A stretch of 8,287 nt of DNA from Aquificaceae bacterium (GTDB taxonomy: Bacteria; Aquificota; Aquificia; Aquificales; Aquificaceae), in the NCBI GenBank assembly GCA_015487835.1, contig WFOY01000084.1:1-8287 (forward strand), in the 5' to 3' direction. Below, piece by piece: positions 1 to 6,061 of the stretch (position 1 is the stretch's first letter; each line of letters opens with the position of its first letter). The translations under genes were made by a program, and so were the position numbers. The notes under the pieces were generated by a model. That model was not told where the DNA came from. It saw nothing but the letters and a program-made list of their open reading frames with translations, and searched no databases.

Positions 1-732
1 GTAGTTCTCTGTCCAGCTCACGGCTCTTAGGTCCATGGGGTCCCCGTGCCCACCGAGGAGGAGTTTGGGTTTCATCCTCCTTATGTCACCCAGAACTTTC
101 AACCACCTCTTCGTGGTTACGTTCCTGTCCCCTAAGAAGGGTATCCGCTTGTAGGAGACCAGGTCCCCCACGAACAGGATATCTCCCACCTTTACCACCA
201 GGTCCGTGTTAGTGTGGGCTGGGGTCATGGGGATTATCTCTATAACCTTCCTCCCCACCCTGAGTTTGACCCTGCTGTCCACCACTATGTCGGGAGGTGC
301 AAGCTTGACGTTGTCGAAAACTCCGGGAAAGCTCTTCTTAACCGCTTCCAGGACCATGTCCGCAAATCCCTCTTCGTAAAACTCCTTCAGGTTTCTGTGG
401 GCTATGACCTTCGCCCCCACCTTCTTGTAAGCGGATATGCCGAACCAGTGGTCCATGTGGTAGTGGGTGATTATCACGTAGAGAATGGGTGCGTCCTTCA
501 CCTTCCTAAGCTCAGATATGAACTCCTCTGCGAGTTCCGGTGTGGAGAGGGTGTCTACGACCACCCAGCCTTCCCTTGTGAGCAGTCCGTAAGAGTTGGA
601 CATAAAACCCCTGTTCTCCTTGGAGGGGAGTCCGTAGGCCCCTTTAGCCATGTAGATGTTATCGGTTACCCTAACCAGGTCCATGCCAAAGGCCAGAAGG
701 GCCCAGAGTAAACCTAAGAGTAAAACCACCAT
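1..732 (-). CDS. Secreted metallo-beta-lactamase-fold hydrolase (C-terminus cut by window edge)
   Basis: Translating the minus strand from the ATG at 732 gives 244 residues without a stop, running off the left edge. Residues 1-16 form a hydrophobic signal peptide (MVVLLLGLLWALLAFG) with no N-terminal positive charge, so the mature protein should act in the periplasm. Zinc ligands of the MBL fold are all visible: HYHMDH at 90-95, His173 in PAHTNTD, Asp190 in FVGDLV and His229 in GGHGD. The stretch GLPSKENRGFMSNSYG (34-49) followed by a strand ending in VVVD resembles SoxH-like or 'quinoprotein relay' zinc hydrolases, but the substrate cannot be read from sequence. Probably about 50 residues are missing compared with the usual length of roughly 290-300. 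The start is fixed by AGGAGG at 741-746, 8 bases upstream. It lies 32 bases downstream of sodC on the same strand, so co-transcription is likely. Fold confidence is high; specific function is open. Confidence 0.88.
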   Translation of the reverse strand, partial: MVVLLLGLLWALLAFGMDLVRVTDNIYMAKGAYGLPSKENRGFMSNSYGLLTREGWVVVDTLSTPELAEEFISELRKVKDAPILYVIITHYHMDHWFGISAYKKVGAKVIAHRNLKEFYEEGFADMVLEAVKKSFPGVFDNVKLAPPDIVVDSRVKLRVGRKVIEIIPMTPAHTNTDLVVKVGDILFVGDLVSYKRIPFLGDRNVTTKRWLKVLGDIRRMKPKLLLGGHGDPMDLRAVSWTENY

Positions 733-754
733 AAACCTTTCCTCCTAAGAGAGG

Positions 755-760
755 ATTATA
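755..760 (-). promoter_or_regulatory. Perfect TATAAT in the sodC to MBL-hydrolase gap
   Basis: The minus strand reads TATAAT here, between the sodC stop and the ribosome binding site of the hydrolase gene. It could be a -10 box for an internal promoter giving a transcript start about 15-20 bases before the hydrolase ATG. No convincing -35 hexamer is seen 16-18 bases upstream (that region lies inside the end of sodC), so this is a weak call. Confidence 0.3.
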
Positions 761-764
761 ACCT

Positions 765-1271
765 TTACCTTATCTCCCTTACCACGCCGCAGGCTATTCT
801 CTTGCCAGCTTTCCCCGCCGGATCGGACTTATAGTCGTCGGGTCCTTCATGGATAACTATCGCTGTGCCTCCCTCCTTAAACAGGCTGTTCGGCTTACCT
901 CTCTCCAGGGTAACGTAGGGCGCATGGATCTCTATCCTGATCCTGCCCTCTTTTCCAACGTAGATGTTGGGCAGGTCCCCAGCGTGGTGTCCCTGAGGGT
1001 TCATAAGCCCGTGCTTCTTCCCTTCAGGGTTGAAGTGGCCTTTGGCGGACTTGAAGTCTGGGGGTTTGCAGGAACCCTTCGAGTGAATGTGGAAGGCGTG
1101 GACACCCGGAGGTAGCTTGGCGTCCACCTTAAGAAGGACGCCTCCTCCTGGTACGTCGTATATGAGGACCTCACCTACGGGCCTTCCCTCCCTGTCTATG
1201 AGATCGGCCTTGGCCTTAGGATCCGCTGCAAAGGCTACCACCATCCCAAGAATCAGGATCAGGTGAACCAT
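765..1271 (-). CDS. sodC: Periplasmic Cu/Zn superoxide dismutase
   Basis: A 168-residue protein that dismutates superoxide to hydrogen peroxide and oxygen outside the cytoplasm. A short signal peptide (residues 1-15, ending AFA before ADP) precedes the beta-barrel domain. Active-site residues of bacterial SodC are all present: copper ligands His61 and His63 in FHIH, bridging His79 in GHFNP, zinc ligands His87, His96 and Asp99 (GHHAGDLP), and copper ligand His141 (VIHEGPDDY). Cys68 (KGSC) and Cys161 (IACGV) match the conserved intrasubunit disulfide, and Arg158 matches the substrate-guiding arginine. Length is normal for the family with its leader. The ATG at 1271 is preceded by AGGAGG at 1279-1284, 7 bases away, which fixes the start. 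It is the first gene of a minus-strand pair with the MBL-fold hydrolase and is divergent from the encapsulin operon. The signal peptide has only His3 as a basic residue before the hydrophobic core, which is unusual but also seen in the next gene. Confidence 0.95.
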   Translation of the reverse strand: MVHLILILGMVVAFAADPKAKADLIDREGRPVGEVLIYDVPGGGVLLKVDAKLPPGVHAFHIHSKGSCKPPDFKSAKGHFNPEGKKHGLMNPQGHHAGDLPNIYVGKEGRIRIEIHAPYVTLERGKPNSLFKEGGTAIVIHEGPDDYKSDPAGKAGKRIACGVVREIR

Positions 1272-1339
1272 GACTCTCCCTCCTGGGGTTTTCCTTAAAG
1301 GTCTTTCTGGCCATACGTGTGCAAATGAGGGGGATCATC

Positions 1340-1359
1340 ACAGCTGTTATAATTAACAG
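1340..1359 (+). promoter_or_regulatory. Encapsulin promoter -10 box with overlapping dyad (candidate operator)
   Basis: A perfect TATAAT lies at 1348-1353, which would place the transcript start near 1360, about 11 bases before the encapsulin ribosome binding site (GGAGGGA at 1372-1378). The box is embedded in an inverted repeat: CTGTTA (1344-1349), TAAT loop, TAACAG (1354-1359). Immediately upstream is the 8-base palindrome ACAGCTGT (1340-1347), so ACAG/CTGT half-sites occur three times in 20 bases. A repressor binding here would cover the -10 box. No good -35 hexamer is found at 16-18 bases, which may point to an activator or a relaxed promoter. The TTATAAT core partly recalls PerR-type boxes but the match is poor. 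The same 112-base gap must also carry the sodC promoter, for which I found no clear hexamers. Confidence 0.5.
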
Positions 1360-1383
1360 GAAACCGAAAGTGGAGGGAAGAAT

Positions 1384-2235
1384 ATGGACTTTCTGGGAAG
1401 AGAGGAAGCACCCCTATCGGCCGAGGAGTGGAAGCAGATAGAGGAGGCCGTTGTTAAAGCTGCAAAGAACACCTTAGTTTGCAGGAGGTTCGTTCCCATA
1501 TTCGGACCTATAGGTCCGGGTCACCAGATGGTCTCCTACGATGTGATCTACGGGATCGAACCGGGCGTGTGTGAGATAAAACCTGGGCAGGAGTACGAAA
1601 CCTGCGAACCTGTAAGGACAGGGGTGAGGAAGCACATACCAATACCCACCATATACAAAGATTTTGTGATCTCCTGGAGGGACCTTGAACACTTCAGGCA
1701 GTTCAACATGCCTGTGGACACCTCAAACGCTACTGCGGCTGCGGTCGCCACGGCGGTTGCGGAGGACACCCTTATACTCTTGGGGAACAAGAACCTCGGC
1801 CTCGAAGGCTTGATGACTGCAGAAGGCATAAACAGGATGTCCATGAGCGACTGGAACGTGGTGGGTAACGCCTTCAACGATGTGATGGCGGGTATATCCA
1901 AGCTCGTCGAGCAGGGGTTCTACGGCAACTACTACCTTGTAGTAAACCCAAAGCAGTACTTCCAGCTCAACAGGATGCACGACAACTCAGGACTTCTGGA
2001 GATAGAGCAGATAAAGAAGTTAGTGGAAGACGTCCTGCAGACACCTATAGTTCCGGAGAACAAGGCGCTTCTTGTCTCCGCAGGCCCTCAGAACTTCGAT
2101 CTGGTCATAGCCCAGGATATAAGCGTGGCCTACGTTGAGTCCTCCAACATGAACCACATATTTAGAGTTCTGGAGATGGTGGCACTCAGGATAAAGAGAC
2201 CTGGTTCTATCCTGGTTATAGGCAAAGGAAAGTAG
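1384..2235 (+). CDS. enc: Family 1 encapsulin shell protein (HK97-fold nanocompartment)
   Basis: A 283-residue protein recognised by the family 1 encapsulin (linocin M18-like) signature: N-terminal MDFLGREEAPLSAEEWKQI matches the start typical of these shells, and the middle and end align in order with the Thermotoga maritima shell as I recall it (GLEGLM at about 140, GFYGNYYLVVNPKQYF at about 179, FDLVIAQDISVAYV near 234, and a final strand ending SILVIGKGK). Such proteins self-assemble into cytosolic icosahedral shells that hold cargo enzymes bound through short targeting peptides. It is some 15-20 residues longer than the T. maritima protein; the extra residues lie around 50-76, in what should be the E-loop, and contain Cys63 and Cys74. 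Cys33 is the only other cysteine. No ferritin or DyP peroxidase gene is adjacent; the next gene is a cysteine synthase. The ATG is preceded by GGAGGGA 5 bases away. It is most likely an encapsulin rather than a prophage capsid because no phage genes surround it. Confidence 0.93.
   Translation: MDFLGREEAPLSAEEWKQIEEAVVKAAKNTLVCRRFVPIFGPIGPGHQMVSYDVIYGIEPGVCEIKPGQEYETCEPVRTGVRKHIPIPTIYKDFVISWRDLEHFRQFNMPVDTSNATAAAVATAVAEDTLILLGNKNLGLEGLMTAEGINRMSMSDWNVVGNAFNDVMAGISKLVEQGFYGNYYLVVNPKQYFQLNRMHDNSGLLEIEQIKKLVEDVLQTPIVPENKALLVSAGPQNFDLVIAQDISVAYVESSNMNHIFRVLEMVALRIKRPGSILVIGKGK
1503..1518. repeat. 16-base perfect palindrome inside the encapsulin gene
   Basis: CGGACCTATAGGTCCG is identical to its reverse complement with no spacer. 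It encodes the Gly-Pro-Ile-Gly-Pro stretch at residues 41-45, and the symmetry arises partly because the two Gly-Pro codon pairs mirror each other. It could be fortuitous, or a protein-binding site about 120 bases into the gene. As RNA it would need to open at least two central base pairs to form a hairpin. Confidence 0.5.
2224..2232 (+). promoter_or_regulatory. cysM ribosome binding site inside the end of the encapsulin gene
   Basis: AAAGGAAAG overlaps the last three sense codons of the encapsulin gene and sits a few bases before the cysM ATG at 2236. Because no other in-frame ATG occurs before the conserved cysteine synthase core, this site decides the start and implies that ribosomes finishing the shell protein hand over directly to the enzyme. 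Confidence 0.65.
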
Positions 2236-3195
2236 ATGTGGGTTCTCGGACAGCACGATGAGCCTTACAGGAAGCTGAGAAGCTCGATCCTTAACCTCGT
2301 AGGGAACACCCCGCTGGTTAAGATATCGAACGTCATACCCGAGGACATATCACCGGACATAGAGATCTACGCCAAGCTCGAGAGCTTCAACCCTGGAGGT
2401 TCTGTGAAGGACAGACCCGCACTCAGTATGTTCCTCGACGCCATCGATAGGGGGCTAATAAGGGAGGGTAAGGTGGTCATAGACGCCACCTCGGGCAACA
2501 CGGGGATAGCTCTCGCCATGGTAGGTTCCGCCCTCGGGATACCCGTGGAGCTCGCCATGCCAGCCAACGTCAGCGAGGAGAGGAAGAAGATAATAAGAGC
2601 TTACGGGGCCAAGATATACCTCACGGATCCCCTGGAGGGAACGGACGGGGCTATCCTCTTCGTCAGGGATCTGGTAGAGAGGAACCCCGACAAGTACGTT
2701 TACCTCGACCAGTACAACAACCCTGCCAATTGGAAGGCCCACTTCTACTCAACAGGGATCGAGATCTGGAACCAGACCCAGGGCAGGGTGACCCACTTCG
2801 TGGCAGGTATAGGGACAGGGGGGACCATAATGGGAACCGGCAGGAGGCTCAAGGTATACAACCAGAACATACAGATAGTAGGGGTCCAACCTGCCTACCC
2901 CTTCCACGGGATAGAGGGTCTCAAGCACATAGAGAGCTCTATAAAGCCGGGCATATTCGACGAGAACTTCCTGGACAGGACCATCTTCGTGGAGACGGAG
3001 GAGGCCTACGAGTGGGCGAGGAGGCTGGTGACAGAAGAGTCCCTGTTCGTGGGTCAGTCCTCGGGGGCGGCCCTCGCGGCCTGTCTCAGGCTGGCAAAGG
3101 AGCTTACAGAGAGAGGGGAGAAGGCGGTGATCGTTACCGTCTTTCCTGACGGTGGCGAGAAGTACCTTTCTACGGCCCTGTTCGAGGATACCTGA
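2236..3195 (+). CDS. cysM: CysM-type PLP-dependent cysteine synthase
   Basis: A 319-residue fold-type II PLP enzyme that makes cysteine from an activated serine (O-acetylserine or O-phosphoserine) and a sulfur donor. Visible motifs: PLP lysine Lys58 in NPGGSVKDR, substrate loop TSGNTG (85-90), phosphate-binding loop GIGTGGT (191-197), and Ser275 in GQSSGA that contacts the PLP ring nitrogen. The loop VSEERKKII, the EGTDGA segment and HGIEGLKHI (224-232) favour CysM over CysK; which sulfur donor it uses cannot be told. The conserved core starts with ILNLVGNTPLV (18-28), leaving an extension of about 17 residues (MWVLGQHDEPYRKLRSS) not typical of the family. The C-terminus (GGEKYLSTALFEDT) ends where CysM proteins normally end, with no encapsulin-type GSL targeting tail. 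The ATG directly follows the encapsulin TAG and is in the same reading frame. Its own stop overlaps rsmI by one base. It is either a possible shell cargo or only an operon partner. Confidence 0.92.
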   Translation: MWVLGQHDEPYRKLRSSILNLVGNTPLVKISNVIPEDISPDIEIYAKLESFNPGGSVKDRPALSMFLDAIDRGLIREGKVVIDATSGNTGIALAMVGSALGIPVELAMPANVSEERKKIIRAYGAKIYLTDPLEGTDGAILFVRDLVERNPDKYVYLDQYNNPANWKAHFYSTGIEIWNQTQGRVTHFVAGIGTGGTIMGTGRRLKVYNQNIQIVGVQPAYPFHGIEGLKHIESSIKPGIFDENFLDRTIFVETEEAYEWARRLVTEESLFVGQSSGAALAACLRLAKELTERGEKAVIVTVFPDGGEKYLSTALFEDT

Positions 3196-3866
3196 TGGGC
3201 AAGATCTACGTAGTCCCTACTCCTATAGGGAACCTGAAGGACATAACCCTCAGATCTCTTGAGGTTCTAAAAGCTGTAAACTACATAGCCTGTGAGGACA
3301 CGAGGAGGACCAGGATACTTCTCAACCATTACGGGATAGAGGGAAAGAGGCTGATCCCCTACTACGAGCCGAAGGAGGAGAAGCAGATTCCCAAGATAAT
3401 GAGTATCCTGAGGAAAGAGGACATTGCCCTAGTTACTGATGCGGGGACGCCGGCGGTGTCCGACCCGGGCTACAGGCTGATAAGGAGGTGTATAGAGGAG
3501 GGGATCGAGGTGGAGGTCCTCCCGGGACCTTCGGCCGTGATCACAGCCCTGGTGGGATCAGGGCTGCCCACGGACAGGTTCCTCTTCGTAGGTTTCCCGC
3601 CTCGGAAGGGGACAAAAGGTTTCTTCGAGGAGATAGGGTCATGCGAGGAGGCTACGGTCATCCTCTTCGAGTCACCGAAGAGGGTCCTGAGGACGTTGAA
3701 CCTTATCAGGGAGGTCTTCGGTGAGGTAAAGGTATGTATTGCGAGGGAGCTCTCCAAGGTCCACGAGGAGTACATAAGGGGGTCTGTATCGGAGGTTATA
3801 GAGGAGATAGAGGGCAGAGGTGAGCTAAAAGGGGAGGTGGTTATACTCTTTAGCAGAAAGGACTAG
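3195..3866 (+). CDS. rsmI: 16S rRNA (cytidine1402-2'-O)-methyltransferase RsmI
   Basis: A 223-residue tetrapyrrole-methylase-fold enzyme that transfers a methyl group from SAM to the ribose of C1402 in the decoding centre of 16S rRNA. Family motifs appear in order: VPTPIGNL (7-14), CEDTRRTR (33-40), TDAGTPAVSDPG (81-92), LPGPSAV (109-115), FESPKR (158-163), ARELSKVHEE (183-192) and KGEVVILF (212-219). Escherichia coli RsmI is about 286 residues; this protein stops right after the catalytic domain and lacks the C-terminal helical extension, as other short thermophile versions may. The start is TGATG with the cysM stop, and GAGG at 3184-3187 provides a ribosome binding site 7 bases away. It is the last gene of the encapsulin operon and ends tail-to-tail with tatA. 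Its presence behind cysM looks like ordinary housekeeping packing rather than functional linkage. Confidence 0.95.
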   Translation: MGKIYVVPTPIGNLKDITLRSLEVLKAVNYIACEDTRRTRILLNHYGIEGKRLIPYYEPKEEKQIPKIMSILRKEDIALVTDAGTPAVSDPGYRLIRRCIEEGIEVEVLPGPSAVITALVGSGLPTDRFLFVGFPPRKGTKGFFEEIGSCEEATVILFESPKRVLRTLNLIREVFGEVKVCIARELSKVHEEYIRGSVSEVIEEIEGRGELKGEVVILFSRKD

Positions 3867-4111
3867 CCCGCCTTGGCCTCTTTTGTCTCCTCCTTACTGC
3901 CTTCCACCTCCTCCTTTACCTCCTCGGCCTTCACCTCCTTGATCTTCTTCTCCTCCTCCTCTATCTCTCCGGAGAGGGCCTTCTTGAAGTTCCTTATACC
4001 CACGCCGAGGGCCTTCCCCGCCTCAGGGAGCCTCGAAGCTCCGAAGAGAACGAAGATTATGGCGAGGATTATAAGAAGCTCAGGAAGGGATATGTTACCT
4101 ATGAACGGCAT
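3863..4111 (-). CDS. tatA: Sec-independent translocase subunit TatA
   Basis: An 82-residue protein of the TatA/TatE family that, with TatC, forms the pore for folded proteins across the cytoplasmic membrane. A transmembrane helix spans about residues 8-22 (LPELLIILAIIFVLF), followed by the hallmark Phe23-Gly24 hinge, an amphipathic helix (SRLPEAGKALGVGIRNFKKAL, 26-46) and a highly charged Glu/Lys tail (49-82). The sequence GASRLPEAGKALG is a near-canonical match to the family. The ATG follows AAGGAGGAAAGGAG, a strong ribosome binding site. It lies 32 bases downstream of the CC-terminal small gene and shares its last four bases with the rsmI stop. No tatC is visible in this window. Assignment as TatA rather than TatB rests on the short length and the lack of the TatB Glu near the hinge; confidence is high. 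Confidence 0.93.
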   Translation of the reverse strand: MPFIGNISLPELLIILAIIFVLFGASRLPEAGKALGVGIRNFKKALSGEIEEEEKKIKEVKAEEVKEEVEGSKEETKEAKAG

Positions 4112-4132
4112 CTCCTTTCCTCCTTACTTTCT

Positions 4133-4138
4133 ATTATA
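4133..4138 (-). promoter_or_regulatory. Candidate -10 box for tatA
   Basis: The minus strand reads TATAAT in the 32-base gap before tatA, with the strong ribosome binding site following. A transcript starting about 7 bases on would have a short leader suited to tatA. The -35 position 17 bases upstream reads TGGCTA, a poor match, so tatA may simply be read through from cstA. Confidence 0.35.
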
Positions 4139-4143
4139 TGTGC

Positions 4144-4386
4144 TCAGCAGCATCTTAGCCACTCCAAAGGAGATCTCTCCATGCCCATCCTCCTGTGCCA
4201 GCGGTGGAACTCCTCGAGTAGTTCTGGGTATATCTCCAGGAAGAGGAGTTTGTAAGGGTTAGGTATCCCAAAGTAGTCTGAGATCACGAAGAACAAGAAG
4301 ACCTCCTCCAGCTTCCTGGCTTCCCTTCCGAAGGTCTGTCCGAACTTGAGTCTGTAGAACTCCCTGATCACCTCCTGGAGGTTCAC
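4144..4386 (-). CDS. Small CstA-partner protein ending in Cys-Cys ('cory-CC-star' type)
   Basis: An 80-residue soluble protein without signal peptide or membrane segment. Two features stand out: the block [20 protein letters not shown] at 61-80, which ends in Cys-Cys directly before the stop, and IPNPYK (41-46). I recall small proteins with this ending annotated as 'cory-CC-star'; that name is from memory. Enterobacterial CstA and BtsT are likewise followed by a small protein (YbdD/YjiX) ending Arg-Cys-Cys, reported to assist pyruvate transport. The two small families are otherwise dissimilar, so this looks like an analogous accessory subunit of the transporter. It uses a GTG start in a GTGA overlap with the cstA stop, implying translational coupling and fixed co-expression. 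A role through the terminal cysteine pair (metal, redox or lipid attachment) is inference only. Confidence 0.85.
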   Translation of the reverse strand: MNLQEVIREFYRLKFGQTFGREARKLEEVFLFFVISDYFGIPNPYKLLFLEIYPELLEEFHRWHRRMGMERSPLEWLRCC

Positions 4387-6059
4387 GCCCTAACCTCCTC
4401 ACCTTCAGATCTAATAGCCTTAACGGCCTCAAGGATGATCGCAACCTCAAGTATGAGTATTATCCCGCTCACCGTGGCGAGGAGGTAGTCCCCCTTCAAG
4501 AAGTTTGTTACCATGTTGAGGAACATAGCTGTGGAGGTTATGACCAGGACAAGGACCAGGGGAACAAGTACAGGCAGTGTTGGTCTTCCCTCCCTCCTTA
4601 GGTAGAGATAGGTGACCAGCAGGGCGAGGCCTGCGAGGAGCTGGTTGGCTGCCCCGAAGACAGGCCAGAAGATCAGGCCTCCCTTTCCACCCTCCTTGGC
4701 GAGGACCAGACCCATGGAGGTCCCAACGGCCACGATAGAGGCCGTCCACTTGTTCTTCAGGGGTTCTATCCTGTATATGATCCCGAGCTCGTTTAGTATG
4801 TATCTCTGGATCCTAACGCTGGTGTCCATAGTGGTCGCGGCGAAGAGAACGATCAGGGTTGCGACCAGCGTCCTTGAGAGATCGGCGTCTATGCCGAGGG
4901 AGGAGATCAGGTTAGCACCACCCTCCACCACAGCGGGGACGGCAGACTTCTTTATGGAAGCCCAGGAGCTGTAAAGATCTTCGAACCTGCCCGCGGACAG
5001 CATGGCTACACCTGCGGTGCAGGCGATTATCACCGCGGTCGCCAAAGAACTCTCACCCAGGAAACCCAGGTAGCCTACCGTTCTCGCGTCCTTCTCTGAG
5101 GCAAGCTGCTTTGAGGAGGTCCCCGAGGAGACGAGGGCGTGAAAGCCACTGAGAGCCCCGCAGGCTATCGTTATGAACAGGAAAGGAAATATGGGGGGTG
5201 CACCCTCGGGACTGAGGTTCACCGCAGGGGCCACCACCTTAGGGTTCGCCACCAGGGACCCAAGGTAGATGAGGAAGAGCAGGATTATAACCTGGAGGCC
5301 GTTCAGGAAGTCCCTCGGCTGGAGCAGAACCCATACGGGAAGGGCCGAGGCGAAAAAGGTGTAGGTGAAGAGGACTATTATCCAGAACATTATGGGGTCG
5401 AGTCCGAGGGCACCTGCCAAAGGCCTCACATCCACAGGGAAGAGGTTTCCGATAAACATGGAGAGGTACAGAAGTATTAGGAACACACCCGTCGGTATTA
5501 GGAAGTTCACCCTGAACCTGTAAACCGAGTAGCCGAAGACCACAGCCAGCGGGACTATCGTCCAGGCAGGTATAACGCTCGAGGGGAACTTGGTAAAGAG
5601 GAGGGCTATAACGTAGGCGAACACGGCGTTCACGAGTATAGCGAGCGCGAGTATGAGCAGAAGGAAGAGGACCCTGGCCTTCTCACCCGCAAACTCTCCG
5701 AGTATAGTTCCTATGGACCTGCCCTTGTGCCTCACCGAGGTCACCAGGGCACCGAAATCGTGGACAGCTCCTATGAAGACCGCTCCCAGAACCACCCAGA
5801 GGAGGGCGGGTACCCAGCCCCATATCACAGCTATCGCAGGACCAACTATGGGACCTGCTCCCGTTATGGAGGTGAAGTGGTGGCCAAGGAGTATCCATTT
5901 GTTCGTGGGGACGTAATCGACGCCGTCCCTGAACTCCTGGGCCGGTGTCTTCCTGGTGTCGTCAAGGACGAATATCTTTGAGGCTAAGTACCTGGAGTAG
6001 AGAAGGTAGCCTAAGGCGTAGCACAGGAAAGCGAAGGCGACTATTCCCACCGCGCTCAT
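4383..6059 (-). CDS. cstA: CstA-family carbon starvation / pyruvate-type transporter
   Basis: A 558-residue polytopic membrane protein (roughly 14-16 hydrophobic segments by eye). CstA family signatures are clear: [15 protein letters not shown] (48-62), [17 protein letters not shown] (66-82), GAVHDF (97-102), RHKGRSIG (110-117), [11 protein letters not shown] (about 241-251), [24 protein letters not shown] (about 291-314) and [10 protein letters not shown] (about 468-477). Enterobacterial members carry out proton-coupled pyruvate uptake and older work links them to peptide use; the substrate here is unproven. It is shorter than E. coli CstA (about 700 residues), lacking the first membrane segments and the long C-terminal region, as many thermophile members do. 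No ribosome binding site precedes the ATG, which lies 18 bases from the divergent thiO ATG, so a leaderless transcript is likely. A GTG three codons further in is an alternative start but also lacks a ribosome binding site. The small CC protein and tatA follow. Confidence 0.93.
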   Translation of the reverse strand: MSAVGIVAFAFLCYALGYLLYSRYLASKIFVLDDTRKTPAQEFRDGVDYVPTNKWILLGHHFTSITGAGPIVGPAIAVIWGWVPALLWVVLGAVFIGAVHDFGALVTSVRHKGRSIGTILGEFAGEKARVLFLLLILALAILVNAVFAYVIALLFTKFPSSVIPAWTIVPLAVVFGYSVYRFRVNFLIPTGVFLILLYLSMFIGNLFPVDVRPLAGALGLDPIMFWIIVLFTYTFFASALPVWVLLQPRDFLNGLQVIILLFLIYLGSLVANPKVVAPAVNLSPEGAPPIFPFLFITIACGALSGFHALVSSGTSSKQLASEKDARTVGYLGFLGESSLATAVIIACTAGVAMLSAGRFEDLYSSWASIKKSAVPAVVEGGANLISSLGIDADLSRTLVATLIVLFAATTMDTSVRIQRYILNELGIIYRIEPLKNKWTASIVAVGTSMGLVLAKEGGKGGLIFWPVFGAANQLLAGLALLVTYLYLRREGRPTLPVLVPLVLVLVITSTAMFLNMVTNFLKGDYLLATVSGIILILEVAIILEAVKAIRSEGEEVRA

Positions 6060-6061
6060 GG

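Noticed and set aside
214..711. 165-codon open frame on the plus strand
   Set aside because: It lies antisense to the MBL-fold hydrolase, whose complete set of zinc ligands and ribosome binding site identify the real gene; the plus-strand product is low in family-like features.
849..1115. 88-codon open frame on the plus strand
   Set aside because: Antisense shadow of sodC, which has all metal ligands and a signal peptide.
1384..2235. HK97-fold protein read as a prophage major capsid gene
   Set aside because: The N- and C-terminal signatures match family 1 encapsulins, and no portal, protease, tail or integrase gene is nearby.
3154..3195. Encapsulin cargo-targeting tail at the CysM C-terminus
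   Set aside because: The end (GGEKYLSTALFEDT) is the normal family terminus; it has no GSL-like motif or linker.
4447..4749. 100-codon minus-strand frame inside cstA
   Set aside because: It is in a different frame within the well-supported cstA membrane protein and has no recognisable features.
5139..5480. 113-codon plus-strand frame opposite cstA
   Set aside because: Antisense shadow; the charged low-complexity product results from the complement of hydrophobic membrane-segment codons.
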